A DNA stretch of 64,000 nt from Oscillatoria sp. CS-180 (GTDB taxonomy: Bacteria > Cyanobacteriota > Cyanobacteriia > Phormidesmidales > Phormidesmidaceae). Location of the stretch: NCBI RefSeq assembly GCF_028330965.1, contig NZ_JAQMUB010000080.1:25382-89381 (forward strand). The letters run 5' to 3'. The notes under the pieces were generated by a model, which saw only the letters and a list, made by a program, of their open reading frames with translations, searched no databases and was not told where the DNA came from. The translations under genes and the position numbers were made by a program. This document shows, piece by piece, positions 16,131 through 26,402 of the stretch (within the stretch, counting starts at the first letter, position 1; each line of letters starts with the position of its first letter).

Positions 16131-18701
16131 ATGACCATGAAAAAGATTTGGCAGTGGATTCAAGGAAGAGACAATATGCTGCGGCCACTGGAGGACCAGG
16201 ACACGCAGTTTAAGGCTGGCTATTCGCTTGAACCCCCTACATCCAAGCGAAACATTAAATATCTCCAGGAGCTTTCTCGTTCTTGGGATTGGCGTAAGCC
16301 ACGTCGTTTTTTTGCACCTCAACTCCCGTTACCTCCGAGCGTTAAGCGAAATCGCCTTAAATCTTCACCTCGGCAGCGGGTGCGTCCTGCGATCGCGCTT
16401 TCCGTTTCCGTTCTAGCGCTGACTGCGGCCATGGGACAGCGTTACTATCGTCAGCCTGAATTGCAGGTAGGGACTGTTTCTCCAAAGACTGCGATCGCTC
16501 CCTACAGTGACGTTGTTGTGGACCAAGAGACCACTGAGGCTCAGCGGACAGCGGCTCGCAATGGTGCAATTCCAGTGCTTGTTCCTGACCCTGACATTAA
16601 TCAGCAGGTACAGAATTCGCTCGATAGCTTATTCGAACAAGCCAACATTTTGCGGAAGCAAACCGGTGAGTTTCCGTTACTGCCCAGTAGTGAACTCTCC
16701 ACAACAACTCAGACCTATCTCCGTGAGGCACCTACTGAAGAGTGGAGTGCAGTATGGTCAATCGTTACAGCTGTTGCTGTGGATGCATTGGAGACCGATA
16801 ATGCTCAGACGTCTCTGAATGCTTTGCTGACAGGGCGTGACGACTATCGCGAACTCAATACCCAGCAGCAAAGGGCTGCGAGGGAGCTCATTCGATATCA
16901 GCAATTGCAATCGCCAATGGACTTAGAGGGGTTGCAAATTATTATCGAATCGGCTCGAACTGATTTTCGTCGAGCGCTGACCGATCTGCGCCGTCTGACT
17001 CAGGCCGAACGGGGGTTGCCCTATGATCCGACGATGTTTCGCCTTTCGGAGAAAGACTGGAAAACGGTCCAGCAACAAGTGAGTCTTAATTTGGAACAAA
17101 TGCTTCTGCAAGGGGTTGCAGAGGGTGTGCCAATGGACCTGCTTGAGATTGCTGTTGATAGTCGACTGCGGGGTGCTGTTTCAACAGAAGCCCACGGTTT
17201 GGCAAAAGAGCTGTTGGTTGCCGTTCTGGAACCTAATTTAGTCAAAGACCCTGAAAAAACGCGAGCTAAAGCAGAGGCCGCCGCCGATCAAGTGCCCGAG
17301 GTAACTATTCCCGTACAGAGTGGTGAGATTATCATTCGTCAGGGTGAAGAAATTGACCAGACGGCCTTTGTTTTGCTTGACCATTTCAACCTCAGTCAGC
17401 GTCGTTTGAATGTTTGGGGGCTCGTTGGCTATGGGGTCTTGATGTCGGGCGGGGTAGCCTTGTTTTTGCTAGTTGAACGAACCGTTCGTCCTGGTTTGCG
17501 CCGTCAAGATCATGTCCTGATTTTGTGTATGCTGCTGGGTGTTTCAGGACTGAGCATACTAGGCTTCGCTGTGTATAGTTTGCCTGCGTTGGGACTACTG
17601 ACGAGTAGCTTTTATGGTGCAACGTTAGGCTCGTCACTGGTCGGCTTGGTGGCCCTCTTACTGCCAATTGGGACTCGCATTAATACGATCCCTTTACTGG
17701 CAAGTGCAGCTGGAGGATTGGTCTGTAGTCTGGTTGCACCTCAGTTGAGATCGCGAGAAGAACTTGCACTTCTTGGCGGTATTGTGGGGGTCATTCAGGG
17801 CGCTGTTTATTTGGGTTTGACCTGGCTCATGAGTCCGGTTTCTCTCACAACCTGGTACTTACCGCTCACGGGCGCAATTCTGCAAGGCTTCTATGGTGTT
17901 GTTTCCAGCGTAGTGGCGCTCGGCCTCAGCCCATACCTAGAGCACCTATTCGATCTAGTGACTCCCATTCGGTTGGCAGAACTCTCTAGCCCTAATCGCC
18001 CCATGTTGCAGCGATTGGCTTCCGAAGCACCGGGTACTTTTCAACACACGTTATTCGTCGCTTCCCTCGCGGAGGCCGCAGCACGAGCACTCTGCTGCAA
18101 TGTAGAGTTAGTCAGAGCAGGGACGCTTTATCACGATATTGGGAAAATGCACGATCCGCTGGGATTTATTGAAAACCAAATGGGTGGACCCAACAAACAT
18201 GACGAGATCAATGATCCTTGGGTTAGTGCAGACATCATCAAAAAGCACGTTAGCGAAGGGACGGTCATGGCGCGTCGATGCCGTTTGCCCAAAGCTGTAA
18301 GGGCCTTTATTCCAGAGCACCAAGGCACAATGCAAATTAGCTTTTTCCATCACAAAGCTATGGAAATGGCGAAAGCGGAGCCTAATATCTCGGTTAAGGA
18401 AGAAGATTTCCGGTATCCTGGCCCTATTCCCCAGTCGCCAGAAACCGGAATTGTGATGCTGGCCGATTCCTGTGAAGCGGCTCTCCGTTCTCTCAAGGAA
18501 GCCTCTCCATCCGAAGCATTGGCCATGGTTAACCGTATTCTCAAAGCGCGATGGCGTGATGGTCAGCTAGTCGATTCTGGTCTTACTCGCGAACACATGA
18601 GCATCATTGCCCAAGTCTTCGTTCAGGTTTGGCAGCAGTACAACCATAAACGTATCGCCTATCCTAAGAGCGTTTTGAATCCGGTGGCTGGCCGCTCTTA
18701 G
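16131..18701 (+). CDS. 7TM receptor with intracellular HD phosphohydrolase (PgpH/YqfF type)
   Basis: The order is cytoplasmic N-terminus (1-90), first membrane helix (about 95-110), an extracytoplasmic 7TMR-HDED domain (to about 420), a block of membrane helices (about 430-610), and a cytoplasmic HD domain. The HD domain shows HTLFVASLAEAAARAL, then YHDIGKMHDPLGF near residue 668, and IPEHQGT further on. Family members (PgpH in Listeria) hydrolyse c-di-AMP, a messenger that controls potassium and osmotic balance. The HD metal ligands look intact, so activity is likely. I chose ATG 16131 (MTMKKIWQW); a GTG at 16104 is in frame, and neither has a strong ribosome site. No other c-di-AMP gene is in the window. 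Confidence 0.93.
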   Translation: MTMKKIWQWIQGRDNMLRPLEDQDTQFKAGYSLEPPTSKRNIKYLQELSRSWDWRKPRRFFAPQLPLPPSVKRNRLKSSPRQRVRPAIALSVSVLALTAAMGQRYYRQPELQVGTVSPKTAIAPYSDVVVDQETTEAQRTAARNGAIPVLVPDPDINQQVQNSLDSLFEQANILRKQTGEFPLLPSSELSTTTQTYLREAPTEEWSAVWSIVTAVAVDALETDNAQTSLNALLTGRDDYRELNTQQQRAARELIRYQQLQSPMDLEGLQIIIESARTDFRRALTDLRRLTQAERGLPYDPTMFRLSEKDWKTVQQQVSLNLEQMLLQGVAEGVPMDLLEIAVDSRLRGAVSTEAHGLAKELLVAVLEPNLVKDPEKTRAKAEAAADQVPEVTIPVQSGEIIIRQGEEIDQTAFVLLDHFNLSQRRLNVWGLVGYGVLMSGGVALFLLVERTVRPGLRRQDHVLILCMLLGVSGLSILGFAVYSLPALGLLTSSFYGATLGSSLVGLVALLLPIGTRINTIPLLASAAGGLVCSLVAPQLRSREELALLGGIVGVIQGAVYLGLTWLMSPVSLTTWYLPLTGAILQGFYGVVSSVVALGLSPYLEHLFDLVTPIRLAELSSPNRPMLQRLASEAPGTFQHTLFVASLAEAAARALCCNVELVRAGTLYHDIGKMHDPLGFIENQMGGPNKHDEINDPWVSADIIKKHVSEGTVMARRCRLPKAVRAFIPEHQGTMQISFFHHKAMEMAKAEPNISVKEEDFRYPGPIPQSPETGIVMLADSCEAALRSLKEASPSEALAMVNRILKARWRDGQLVDSGLTREHMSIIAQVFVQVWQQYNHKRIAYPKSVLNPVAGRS

Positions 18702-18876
18702 AGCGATCGCTTAGAACGCTTAAATAACCAAGAGCCGCACGTAGAACAATGAACCAGCCCCTTACTCAGAGCAAGTTCCGGCGGTTTCAACAAGTTTGTC
18801 CTAGCCAGGTCGCCAAGCCGCTAGGATTTTTGCAGCATAGAGTGCTCCTGGCTTCATTGCGCGACAGGAGGAAGAA

Positions 18877-19179
18877 ATGCGATTGAAGACTGATCGGCTC
18901 TTGATTCGAGATTGGCGGCCAGCAGAGGATGCAGAAGCTGCGATCGCCATTTACGGCACTTCCGAGGTGACTCAATGGATCGGCGATCAGTCCACTGACA
19001 ACACCATCGCGGCAGTGCAGGCTAGATTACAGCGATACTGCGATCGCAGTTCCATCACGCCGGGACTGGGCTGCTGGGCTGTCACCGCTCAGAGCATTCC
19101 AATCGGTACGCTTCTACTGGTTCCTTTGCCGGGACGAGACAATCGTCCCAGTGGCAGAATCGAGATTGGCTGGCATTGA
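18877..19179 (+). pseudogene. GNAT acetyltransferase (RimJ/RimL type), truncated at the 3' end
   Basis: A strong GGAGGAAG precedes ATG 18877. The product opens MRLKTDRLLIRDWRPAEDAE, as RimJ/RimL-type acetyltransferases do, and runs to RIEIGWH, where the frame hits a stop at 100 residues. In this family EIGWH is normally followed by HPxxWGxGYATE, which forms the acetyl-CoA-binding site. That half (about 70 residues) is missing here. The 3' end of the ABC permease gene lies 15 bases beyond, so a rearrangement that brought in the transporter end may have removed the rest. It is unlikely to be active. Confidence 0.75.
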
Positions 19180-19194
19180 TTCAAATGCATGCCG

Positions 19195-20082
19195 CTATGA
19201 GGAAAGCCCTCCTCTAGGATCGAAGGCATCTCGCAGACCGTCTCCCAGGAGATTGAATGCTAGTACCGTCAGGGTAATGAATAGACCTGGAAATACAATT
19301 GTCCAAGGGGCAGAGAGCGAATACCCACCTTTGAACGCATCCGAAAGCATAGTGCCTAGTTCTGGCGTGGGTGGCTGAGCACCTAGGCCAAGGAAACCTA
19401 GCCCGGCGGCTTCGAGGGTCGAAGTCCCGATCGCTAGGGTTGCCTGAACGGTCAGCGGCGCCAGACTTGCAGGCAAAATATGCTGAAAAATGATCCGGGG
19501 CGGTTTCGCCCCAAAAGCGCGCACAGTCTGGACAAATTCCTGTTCCCGAAGCGAAAGCACCATACTGCGGGTCAGGCGAATGAATTTTGGAATCTGCACG
19601 ATACCGACGGCAAACATGACGCTAACCATGCTGGGACCGGTAACCGTCACGATCGCGATCGCCAACAAAATCGATGGAAACGCCAACATTACATCTGTCA
19701 GCCAACCAATGGCAATTTCTATCCAGCCCCGAAAATAGCCTGCTGCCAATCCCAACATTACCCCAATCATCAATCCCACGAGCACGGCCACAAGACCGAT
19801 CACCAAAGAGGTTCTAAGGCCGTACCAAACCTGAGTCAAGATGTCGCGTCCCAACCCATCTGCACCAAACCAATGTTCTAAACTGGGGCCTTGTAGTCGT
19901 GCAGCATAATCGCGATCAGTTGCTGGATCATAGGGATTGAGGACGGGAGCCAAAATAGCAGCTAGGGTGATGAACACCGTCAGCGCCAGGCCAATCAGGC
20001 CAGACGTTGATTCCAGAAACCGCTGAACGGCTCGATTTTTCAGTAGCCGAGATGCGGGGTTAGAAGCTGTAGTCGTTGTCAT
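19195..20082 (-). CDS. Peptide/nickel-type ABC transporter permease (DppC-like)
   Basis: The 295-residue inner-membrane protein has an N-terminal OppC_N region (LAAILAPVLNPYDP, then HWFGADGLGRDILTQVWYG) and a BPD_transp_1 domain. Its EAA loop is seen around VRAFGAKPPRIIFQHILP. It ends with GDGLRDAFDPRG, typical of DppC/OppC. It forms the translocation pore with the DppB-like protein encoded 85 bases upstream. Substrates of the family include di- and oligopeptides, nickel and glutathione; this one is not defined. Its 3' end abuts the truncated acetyltransferase gene. Confidence 0.93.
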   Translation of the reverse strand: MTTTTASNPASRLLKNRAVQRFLESTSGLIGLALTVFITLAAILAPVLNPYDPATDRDYAARLQGPSLEHWFGADGLGRDILTQVWYGLRTSLVIGLVAVLVGLMIGVMLGLAAGYFRGWIEIAIGWLTDVMLAFPSILLAIAIVTVTGPSMVSVMFAVGIVQIPKFIRLTRSMVLSLREQEFVQTVRAFGAKPPRIIFQHILPASLAPLTVQATLAIGTSTLEAAGLGFLGLGAQPPTPELGTMLSDAFKGGYSLSAPWTIVFPGLFITLTVLAFNLLGDGLRDAFDPRGGLSS

Positions 20083-20167
20083 AGGGACTATTCCGAGTTG
20101 ACTGTGACAGACGGTTTGACCGAGCGAGTTCGCAGATACAAGCGCTGCTGCCGGCTCACAGAAAGGG

Positions 20168-21178
20168 TTACTTGTACTGAATTCTGGGGTCTAGAAAAGC
20201 ATAGGAAATATCGATAATGAGGTTGACCAGAACAAAGACAAACGCGACAAAAACAACCCCGCCTTGTACTACCGGATAGTCTCGTAGCAAAATGCCTTCG
20301 TAGATCCACTTGCCAATTCCAGGCCAAGAGAAAATGGTCTCAGTCAAAATCGCTCCACCCAATAGAGTGCCAAACTCCAGGCCCACAATGGTGACTACTG
20401 GCAGCATGGCGTTCTTCAAGGCATGCTTAGCAATGACCCAGAATTCTAGGACTCCCTTCGCGCGGGCCGTTCGGATGTAATCTTGAGACAACACCTCCAA
20501 CATGGCACTGCGAGTAATTCGTGCCAGGATCGCTAGAGGAATCGTACTTAGCGTCACGGCAGGCAGTACCAAATGCGACAAGATGTTTCCCAAAGCTCGG
20601 AAGTCGCCCTGAATCAGAGCATCGAAAATGAAAAAGCCCGTGACTGGCTCAAACGAATAACCCACATCGACGCCAATACGACCACTGGGTGGCAGCCACT
20701 GAAGGTTGACAGCAAAGAGGTAAACCAGCAGTAAGCCCAACCAATAAACTGGAATTGAGACGCCTAAGAGCGATCCGCTCATCATCAAATTATCGATGAT
20801 GCTGTTCTTGCGGACGGCGGCAATGACTCCTGCGGGAATTCCCAAAATCAGGGCAATCAGCATAGCGACGACCGAGAGTTCGAACGTGGCCGGCCAGCGC
20901 AGCAAGATCTCCCGCCAAATCGGCACCCCAGTAAAAATGCTGGTGCCCAAGTCAAAAGTGACTAGGCTGCCCAAGAAGGACAGATACTGCAGCGGGAGAG
21001 GCTCGTTGAGGCCCATACGCTCTCGTAAAACTTCAACTTGGTCAGGCGTGGCGCGATCGCCGAGCAAAGTCACTGCCGGATCCCCTGGGATCAGATGGAG
21101 AAAAGAAAACACCAACAAGGAGATACCCAGCAGCACAGGAACAAGCTGAAGCAAGCGCTTGATGATATATTTACCCAT
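20168..21178 (-). CDS. Peptide/nickel-type ABC transporter permease (DppB-like)
   Basis: The 336-residue protein opens MGKYIIKRLLQLVPVLLGIS and has the family's HLIPGDPA and RERMGLNEPL motifs. The permease domain includes RTARAKGVLEFWVIAKHALK (the EAA loop), and the end DISYAFLDPRIQ is typical. Its ATG overlaps the stop codon of the binding-protein gene by one base (TGATG), so the two are translationally coupled. It pairs with the DppC-like permease downstream. Confidence 0.94.
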   Translation of the reverse strand: MGKYIIKRLLQLVPVLLGISLLVFSFLHLIPGDPAVTLLGDRATPDQVEVLRERMGLNEPLPLQYLSFLGSLVTFDLGTSIFTGVPIWREILLRWPATFELSVVAMLIALILGIPAGVIAAVRKNSIIDNLMMSGSLLGVSIPVYWLGLLLVYLFAVNLQWLPPSGRIGVDVGYSFEPVTGFFIFDALIQGDFRALGNILSHLVLPAVTLSTIPLAILARITRSAMLEVLSQDYIRTARAKGVLEFWVIAKHALKNAMLPVVTIVGLEFGTLLGGAILTETIFSWPGIGKWIYEGILLRDYPVVQGGVVFVAFVFVLVNLIIDISYAFLDPRIQYK

Positions 21179-22851
21179 CAGCTTTTCTCAACGGTCGAAA
21201 ATAGCTCAGACCCTAAAGGACTGGGTTCCCACCCTGAAACACTGGCTCGTTGTGCCAGCAACGGTTGCGAGTGCACAATAGGAATCCGCAAAGCCTCTTC
21301 AAACAGCAAAGCATCGACTTCCTGATACAGAGCTTGGCGCTCTGCTTGATCGCTTGCGACTCGTGCCTGGTTGAGCAGATCAAAGAGTTCAGCGTTCTGA
21401 TAATCGCCCAAGTCTTGAGTTGCACCTGGGCCAAAGTGAGCATAGAGGAAGTTGTCGGGATCACCATAGTCTCCGGTCCAACCCAGCATGAAGGACTGGA
21501 AGCCAGGCGCCGTATTTCGGTCTTCTAGATAAGCGCCCCAGTCTTTGGTTTGTAGATTGACTCGGATACCCACTTGGCTTAGCTCCGCTGCAAACGCTTC
21601 AGCAATTGGCTTAGGATTTGGGAAATAGGGGCGACTGACTGGCATATACCACAAATCCAAGTCAAAGCCGTCGGGATATCCGGCATCAGCAAGAGCCGCT
21701 CTAGCAGCCTCGATGTCATATTGATAACCTTCGACTTCATCGCTGGTGAAGTCAGCCATTGAAGGTGGAACAAAGTGACTGTCCGTTTCGCCTAGATCGC
21801 CCCAAAAGGCTTTTACAATTTCAGATTTGTTGATAGATTGTGCGATCGCCTGTCGGACCTCTGGGGATGCCAGTGGTTCATAAGAAGGGTTAAGGGCCAA
21901 GTAACCCACATTAAAGGAGGGGCGGAAAACAGCTTCTAGATTGGGATCGGATTCAATCTCCGTCAATTGATCAGGGGTTAGGTCAACGGTGAAATCAAGG
22001 GTTCCTGCTCGCAGCTGGGCTAAACGAGCTGCTGGATCTTCAACAAAACTAATCACTAGTTGTTCTGCTTCAGGAAGTCCTTCTTCCCAGTAGTCCGGAA
22101 AGGCAGATAGGGTGATGCGATCGCCGCTGGTCCAACTTTCGAAGACGAAAGGCCCTGTGCCGACAGCCACTCCTGAAGGAGTGCCATAACTGGCTCCGGC
22201 TTCTTGCATTGCCGTTGGGCTAGCAATACCAAAATATCCGGAGGAGATAGCAGCGGGAAAAGCAGCAAAGGGTTCAGCCAGTTCAAACTCGACAGTTAAA
22301 TCATCAACGGCTCGAACATCGACCAGTGTAGAAGCGTCGTCTCCTCGAAAGCCGCCGAACAGGTCAGTCCAGATCTCGTAGAGGTTGCCTTCGGCACGAT
22401 AGCCAAATTCAAACTCGGGATCCCACCAGCGTTGAACGTTGAAAACCACGGCATCGGCATTGAGATCAGTCCCATCGTGGAACTTAACACCCTCTCGTAG
22501 GGTAAATGTCCAAGTCAAAGCATCTTCTGACGCACTCCAATCAGTCACTAATTCAGGAGACAGTTCGGTTGTCCCAGGTTCAGTGCCAATCAGGTAGTTG
22601 TAGATTTGCCGCTGTACATAGATTGAGTTGCCATCGGTAATGTTGCCGGGAGTTAAGTTAACGGGTTGTCCCCCTGAACCGAAGACTAGAGCGCCTGTAT
22701 CTGCTGGAGCAGCCGCTTCTTCTGAAGCTGCGGGTTCGTCAGCAACATCTTGCGCTCCTCCGCAGTTGGCTAGCACCAGGGCCAAAGTTAGTGCAAATAT
22801 AGCCAAGACAAATCGCTGAAGATAACGTCGCAATAGCCTTCGTTTGCTCAT
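21178..22851 (-). CDS. ABC transporter substrate-binding lipoprotein (DppA/OppA family)
   Basis: The 557-residue protein has a lipoprotein signal ending in LVLANC (lipidated C30), an Ala/Glu-rich spacer, then an SBP_bac_5 domain. That domain shows TWTFTLREGVKFHDGT, VGTGPFVFESW and SFNVGYLALNPS. It would be anchored in the cell envelope and deliver peptides or similar solutes to the permeases. It is the first gene of the leftward transport operon, followed at once by the DppB-like gene. The ATPase gene lies on the other side of a 671-base intergenic region and points away. Specificity cannot be read from the sequence. Confidence 0.94.
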   Translation of the reverse strand: MSKRRLLRRYLQRFVLAIFALTLALVLANCGGAQDVADEPAASEEAAAPADTGALVFGSGGQPVNLTPGNITDGNSIYVQRQIYNYLIGTEPGTTELSPELVTDWSASEDALTWTFTLREGVKFHDGTDLNADAVVFNVQRWWDPEFEFGYRAEGNLYEIWTDLFGGFRGDDASTLVDVRAVDDLTVEFELAEPFAAFPAAISSGYFGIASPTAMQEAGASYGTPSGVAVGTGPFVFESWTSGDRITLSAFPDYWEEGLPEAEQLVISFVEDPAARLAQLRAGTLDFTVDLTPDQLTEIESDPNLEAVFRPSFNVGYLALNPSYEPLASPEVRQAIAQSINKSEIVKAFWGDLGETDSHFVPPSMADFTSDEVEGYQYDIEAARAALADAGYPDGFDLDLWYMPVSRPYFPNPKPIAEAFAAELSQVGIRVNLQTKDWGAYLEDRNTAPGFQSFMLGWTGDYGDPDNFLYAHFGPGATQDLGDYQNAELFDLLNQARVASDQAERQALYQEVDALLFEEALRIPIVHSQPLLAQRASVSGWEPSPLGSELFSTVEKS

Positions 22852-23522
22852 AACCCTTACTCCTAAATATCAAAAGTTTCTAAAACTGACATTCTGCACT
22901 TAGCACAACATCCTGCATTTAGCCCTCTAACTCCTTGCCAGCTGGGAGCTTCAATCTTGAAAACCCTTAGCTCGTGGAGCAGGGAACCAAAGCAGTCAAC
23001 ATCAGCTCAACTGCCAGATCCTCCGAGTAAAACAGTTTTTTGATCACACTACCAAGCTGCCGCTAGGATTGACCGAACTTACCCGAATCTCTGAGCAGAA
23101 AAGTGAGTAAACAGATACAGATGATAGCTTGATGCCTGATTCATGATGCTGGTCAAGCGCAATGAGGCTTCTTCTGAGAAAAACGACATAGCGTTGCAAT
23201 TCGCTGGATAGCCCAACTGGAGGGGAAATCAGGCTACCGTACCCGAATAACGACATACCTTAAACCTGACCATTGATAGATATTTGGGCAATGGTTGACA
23301 GATCCCTCGTTCAATTGCCATCACAGCATCTTAAACTGAGCCAAACAGATTTCTCTTGAGCGGTTTAGGTATCGTTTTCGTCAGTTGTAGTCATTCCAGT
23401 TCCGTTAGGACAAAGCGGCGAGCCATCTGGCGATGCGCTCAGCACTTGAATGCGACTGCACGCCTAGACGGCTAAAGCTGTGCAAAACTTTGTTTGTTTT
23501 AACGTCACCTGAGTACTGATAT
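22852..23522. other. Divergent intergenic region of the ABC importer
   Basis: It separates the binding-protein operon (leftward) from the ATPase gene (rightward), so promoters for both should be here. I could not fix them. It contains one copy of a dispersed repeat at 23405-23447. No gene is convincing. Confidence 0.5.
23405..23447 (+). repeat. Dispersed intergenic repeat, copy A
   Basis: The copy contains GGACAAAGCGGCGAGCCATC and TGGCGATGCGCTCAGCAC. The same pattern (GACAxxxCGxCxAGCCATCxGGC) recurs at 38496-38545 and, inverted, at 57588-57629. All three lie in intergenic DNA. Confidence 0.5.
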
Positions 23523-25328
23523 ATGGCTTTTCCTATTCTTGATGTTCGCGAGCTCTCTGTTGCATTTGCGACCAAGTCAGGTCCGATTACTGCGGTCAAG
23601 CCAATATCCTTCACGCTGGCAGCAGGAGAGACTTTGGGACTAGTTGGAGAATCCGGCTCAGGCAAGTCTGTAACCTCCCTAGCGATTATCGGGCTGCCAG
23701 GACAAAACGCAGAGCTATCTGGAGAAATCTGGTTTCGTGATCCCAGTCAGCCTGAGGCAGACCCCGTCAATCTACTCAGGCTCTTACCAGAAGAGCGGCG
23801 GCAATACCGGGGAAAGCTCATTTCCATGATCTTTCAGGAACCGTTGACTTCACTCAATCCCGTTTATACCTGTGGTGACCAGGTGATTGAGGCCTTGCGA
23901 TTGCACCAAGGACTGAAGAATGAGGCGGCTAGAGCAAAGGCCGTAGAGTTATTCGAGGAGGTCAAGCTCCCTGAGCCACAGCGAATTTTGGGGCGCTATC
24001 CTCATCAGCTTTCAGGAGGACAACAGCAGCGAGTGATGATTGCGATCGCCCTCGCAGGTAATCCAGCCGTTTTAATTGCGGATGAACCCACTACCGCTTT
24101 GGACGTCACCATCCAGGCCACCATTCTGGATCTGCTGCGCGAGTTGCAGTCATCCCGGGGGACAGCGATCATATTCATTACCCATGACATGGGGGTTGTA
24201 TCAGAGATTGCTGACCGCGTAGCCGTGATGTACAAGGGCAATCTAGTTGAAATTGCCCCTGCCTATGACCTGTTTGCTCATCCTCAACACCCCTACACCA
24301 AAGGTCTGCTGAACTGTCGTCCCCGTCCTCAGCAACAACTGCAACGCTTGCCGACCGTTAGCGACTTTATGGAGGAAGATGACACTAATCACGATGGACC
24401 TACTCAAATTGTGGCTAAGGTTCATACAGCAGAGGAGGAAGCTGCCCTCCTAGCAGAAGTTGATCCTGAGAACCGAGAGCAGCGCCGTCAGGCTTTGTGG
24501 CACCAGGAACCGATTCTAAAAGTAGGTCACTTGACCAAAGCCTTTTCGGTACGGCGAGGATTCTTAAGCACTAAAGCAGAGCTGCGAGCAGTGGATGATG
24601 TTAGCTTCGAGGTCTATCCGGGCGAAACGTTGGGCCTTGTTGGAGAATCCGGCTGTGGCAAATCGACTTTGAGTCGTTGCCTACTGCGATTGATTGAACC
24701 CACTACTGGAACCGTTCATTTCGATGGTCGCTCAGTCTTGGATTTGAGTTCAACAGAAATGCGTCGTCTACGGCGGGAGATGCAAATCGTCTTTCAGAAT
24801 CCCTATGGATCGCTTGATGCACGGCAGAGTATTGGTGCTGCCATTATCGAGCCGATGAAGATCCACGGTTTGGGGGGCAGCGAATCTGATCGACAAGCCC
24901 GTGCCGCCGATTTGCTAGAGCGAGTAGGGTTGGATGCCAGTGCCCTGAGACGGATGCCGCACGAATTCTCAGGTGGGCAACGACAGCGTATCTGCATTGC
25001 TCGAACGCTGGCTTGTGAACCTAAATTCATTATTTGCGATGAATCAGTCTCTGCTTTAGACGTTTCTGTGCAGGCTCAGGTGCTGAATCTGCTTAAAGAT
25101 TTGCAAAAGGAATTTGACCTAACTTACATCTTCATCTCCCACGATCTGAGTGTGGTTAAGTTCGTGAGCGATCGCATTATGGTCATGAACCGAGGCCGCA
25201 TTGAAGAAATAGGGCCAACTGAGGATATCTACAACTCACCTCAGAGGCCCTATACTCAACAACTTATTGCTGCCATTCCTGATACTGACCTCGATGCCAT
25301 TCGTCAGCGGCAGATGGTACAAAGCTGA
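23523..25328 (+). CDS. ABC transporter ATP-binding protein with two fused ATPase domains (DppD-DppF type)
   Basis: The 601-residue protein holds two complete cassettes. The first has Walker [12 protein letters not shown], signature LSGGQQQR and Walker [13 protein letters not shown]. The second has [20 protein letters not shown] and [12 protein letters not shown] (the usual Pro after Glu is Ser). Each ends with the C-terminal region of oligopeptide ATPases ([13 protein letters not shown] and [11 protein letters not shown]). The fusion replaces separate DppD and DppF subunits, as in GsiA. It should power the binding protein and permeases encoded divergently upstream, which together make a complete importer. 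ATG 23523 is followed directly by domain sequence. Confidence 0.95.
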   Translation: MAFPILDVRELSVAFATKSGPITAVKPISFTLAAGETLGLVGESGSGKSVTSLAIIGLPGQNAELSGEIWFRDPSQPEADPVNLLRLLPEERRQYRGKLISMIFQEPLTSLNPVYTCGDQVIEALRLHQGLKNEAARAKAVELFEEVKLPEPQRILGRYPHQLSGGQQQRVMIAIALAGNPAVLIADEPTTALDVTIQATILDLLRELQSSRGTAIIFITHDMGVVSEIADRVAVMYKGNLVEIAPAYDLFAHPQHPYTKGLLNCRPRPQQQLQRLPTVSDFMEEDDTNHDGPTQIVAKVHTAEEEAALLAEVDPENREQRRQALWHQEPILKVGHLTKAFSVRRGFLSTKAELRAVDDVSFEVYPGETLGLVGESGCGKSTLSRCLLRLIEPTTGTVHFDGRSVLDLSSTEMRRLRREMQIVFQNPYGSLDARQSIGAAIIEPMKIHGLGGSESDRQARAADLLERVGLDASALRRMPHEFSGGQRQRICIARTLACEPKFIICDESVSALDVSVQAQVLNLLKDLQKEFDLTYIFISHDLSVVKFVSDRIMVMNRGRIEEIGPTEDIYNSPQRPYTQQLIAAIPDTDLDAIRQRQMVQS

Positions 25329-25347
25329 TGCCAAATCTAAGAGCACC

Positions 25348-25758
25348 CTACGGTTTTAAGCTAGGCGTATCAACGGTGCCATAGAGTTCGGGCAAATCTC
25401 TTGAAGGCGGTAAGCTTTTAGCGTCTCTGGTTTCGATGAAACCGGTATAATACGCTCCAGTCTCAATTTCTAAAGAGCCAGCAACTACATCTCCTTCTAA
25501 ACGTGCTGTACGGCTCAATGTCAGCTTGCCTTTTGCTACGACTCTGGCCTTGAGCACCCCGTGGACAACGAGATTATGGGCTTTCACTTCAGGTCCTTCG
25601 ATCAACCCAGTGGATGAGATTTCCAAGTCACCTTGAACATCGACAGTACCGTGAATGATACCGTCTACTCTCAACATGCCTTCAGCATGCAAAACTCCTT
25701 CGAACTCTGTCTTCTGGCTGAGATATGTCAATAACGGTGCCGATTTGCGCCTGAACAT
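25348..25758 (-). CDS. Bactofilin family cytoskeletal protein
   Basis: The 136-residue protein consists of short beta-helical repeats with the bactofilin pattern: GVLHAEGMLRVDGIIHGTVD, GLIEGPEVKAHNLVVHG, ARLEGDVVAGSLEIETGAYY. A short basic N-terminus and a Pro-rich tail flank the core. Bactofilins polymerise without nucleotide and act in cell shape, envelope work or positioning. I chose ATG 25758 (MFRRKSAP), where the family begins; the frame extends 12 codons further. It converges with the ATPase gene, 19 bases away. Confidence 0.93.
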   Translation of the reverse strand: MFRRKSAPLLTYLSQKTEFEGVLHAEGMLRVDGIIHGTVDVQGDLEISSTGLIEGPEVKAHNLVVHGVLKARVVAKGKLTLSRTARLEGDVVAGSLEIETGAYYTGFIETRDAKSLPPSRDLPELYGTVDTPSLKP

Positions 25759-26402
25759 ACGTATTTTGCCTCGCCCAACGTCTAAACCAAACAACTCATT
25801 GCACAGAACAAGAACAGTCTTTGAATCAAAATACTCTTTTTTCTGTGCCCAGAGACACCCCGGTGCTGTGGATCAGTGAGTCTACACAGAGAATGCTTTC
25901 CTAATTGTAAAATTCCAAAGACCTTTCGAGAAATAAAAAACGGCTTACCTAGCAAGAACAAACGACCTATTCTACGGAGTTAATTCGAATAAGCTGATCC
26001 CTAACGATCCCTCCTCATTTCATTGCTATTCGGGCCGGTTATTTATTTCTCCGTATTTGTTACTGAAAAACCGAAGGAAAATCTAAAGTTTTCTTATGCA
26101 ATAGATTTCTGGGATCACTATATTAAAGAAAGGCTTGATGGTTGAAAGGCTGACGAGAGGAGTGATCCCTGCTCTATAGAGGGGAAATCCGATTACTTCA
26201 CGCGGGATAAACAGGTTAGGGCAATTGCTGGGTTCTTGGAGCGATCGCATAAGTGATTCGCTTTGAAGATCGCCTATGCCCAATTGCATAGGGGCAAGTT
26301 TTGGCGAGCCTTATGTGATCGGTTGTTCCTCACAGAGTACGGGGAATATTACGTCAGTATCTCCTCCCACAGCCCGACACTTTAAGAAATTCGGGGATAG
26401 TC
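25759..26402. other. Intergenic stretch, nothing recognised
   Basis: It contains the upstream regions of the bactofilin gene (leftward) and the Carot_N-like gene (rightward). The 68-codon frame at 26083-26289 on the minus strand has no recognisable features. I see no RNA gene or repeat. Confidence 0.45.

Noticed and set aside
26083..26289. 68-codon minus-strand ORF before the Carot_N-like gene
   Set aside because: It has no motif or ribosome site; I treat it as intergenic.
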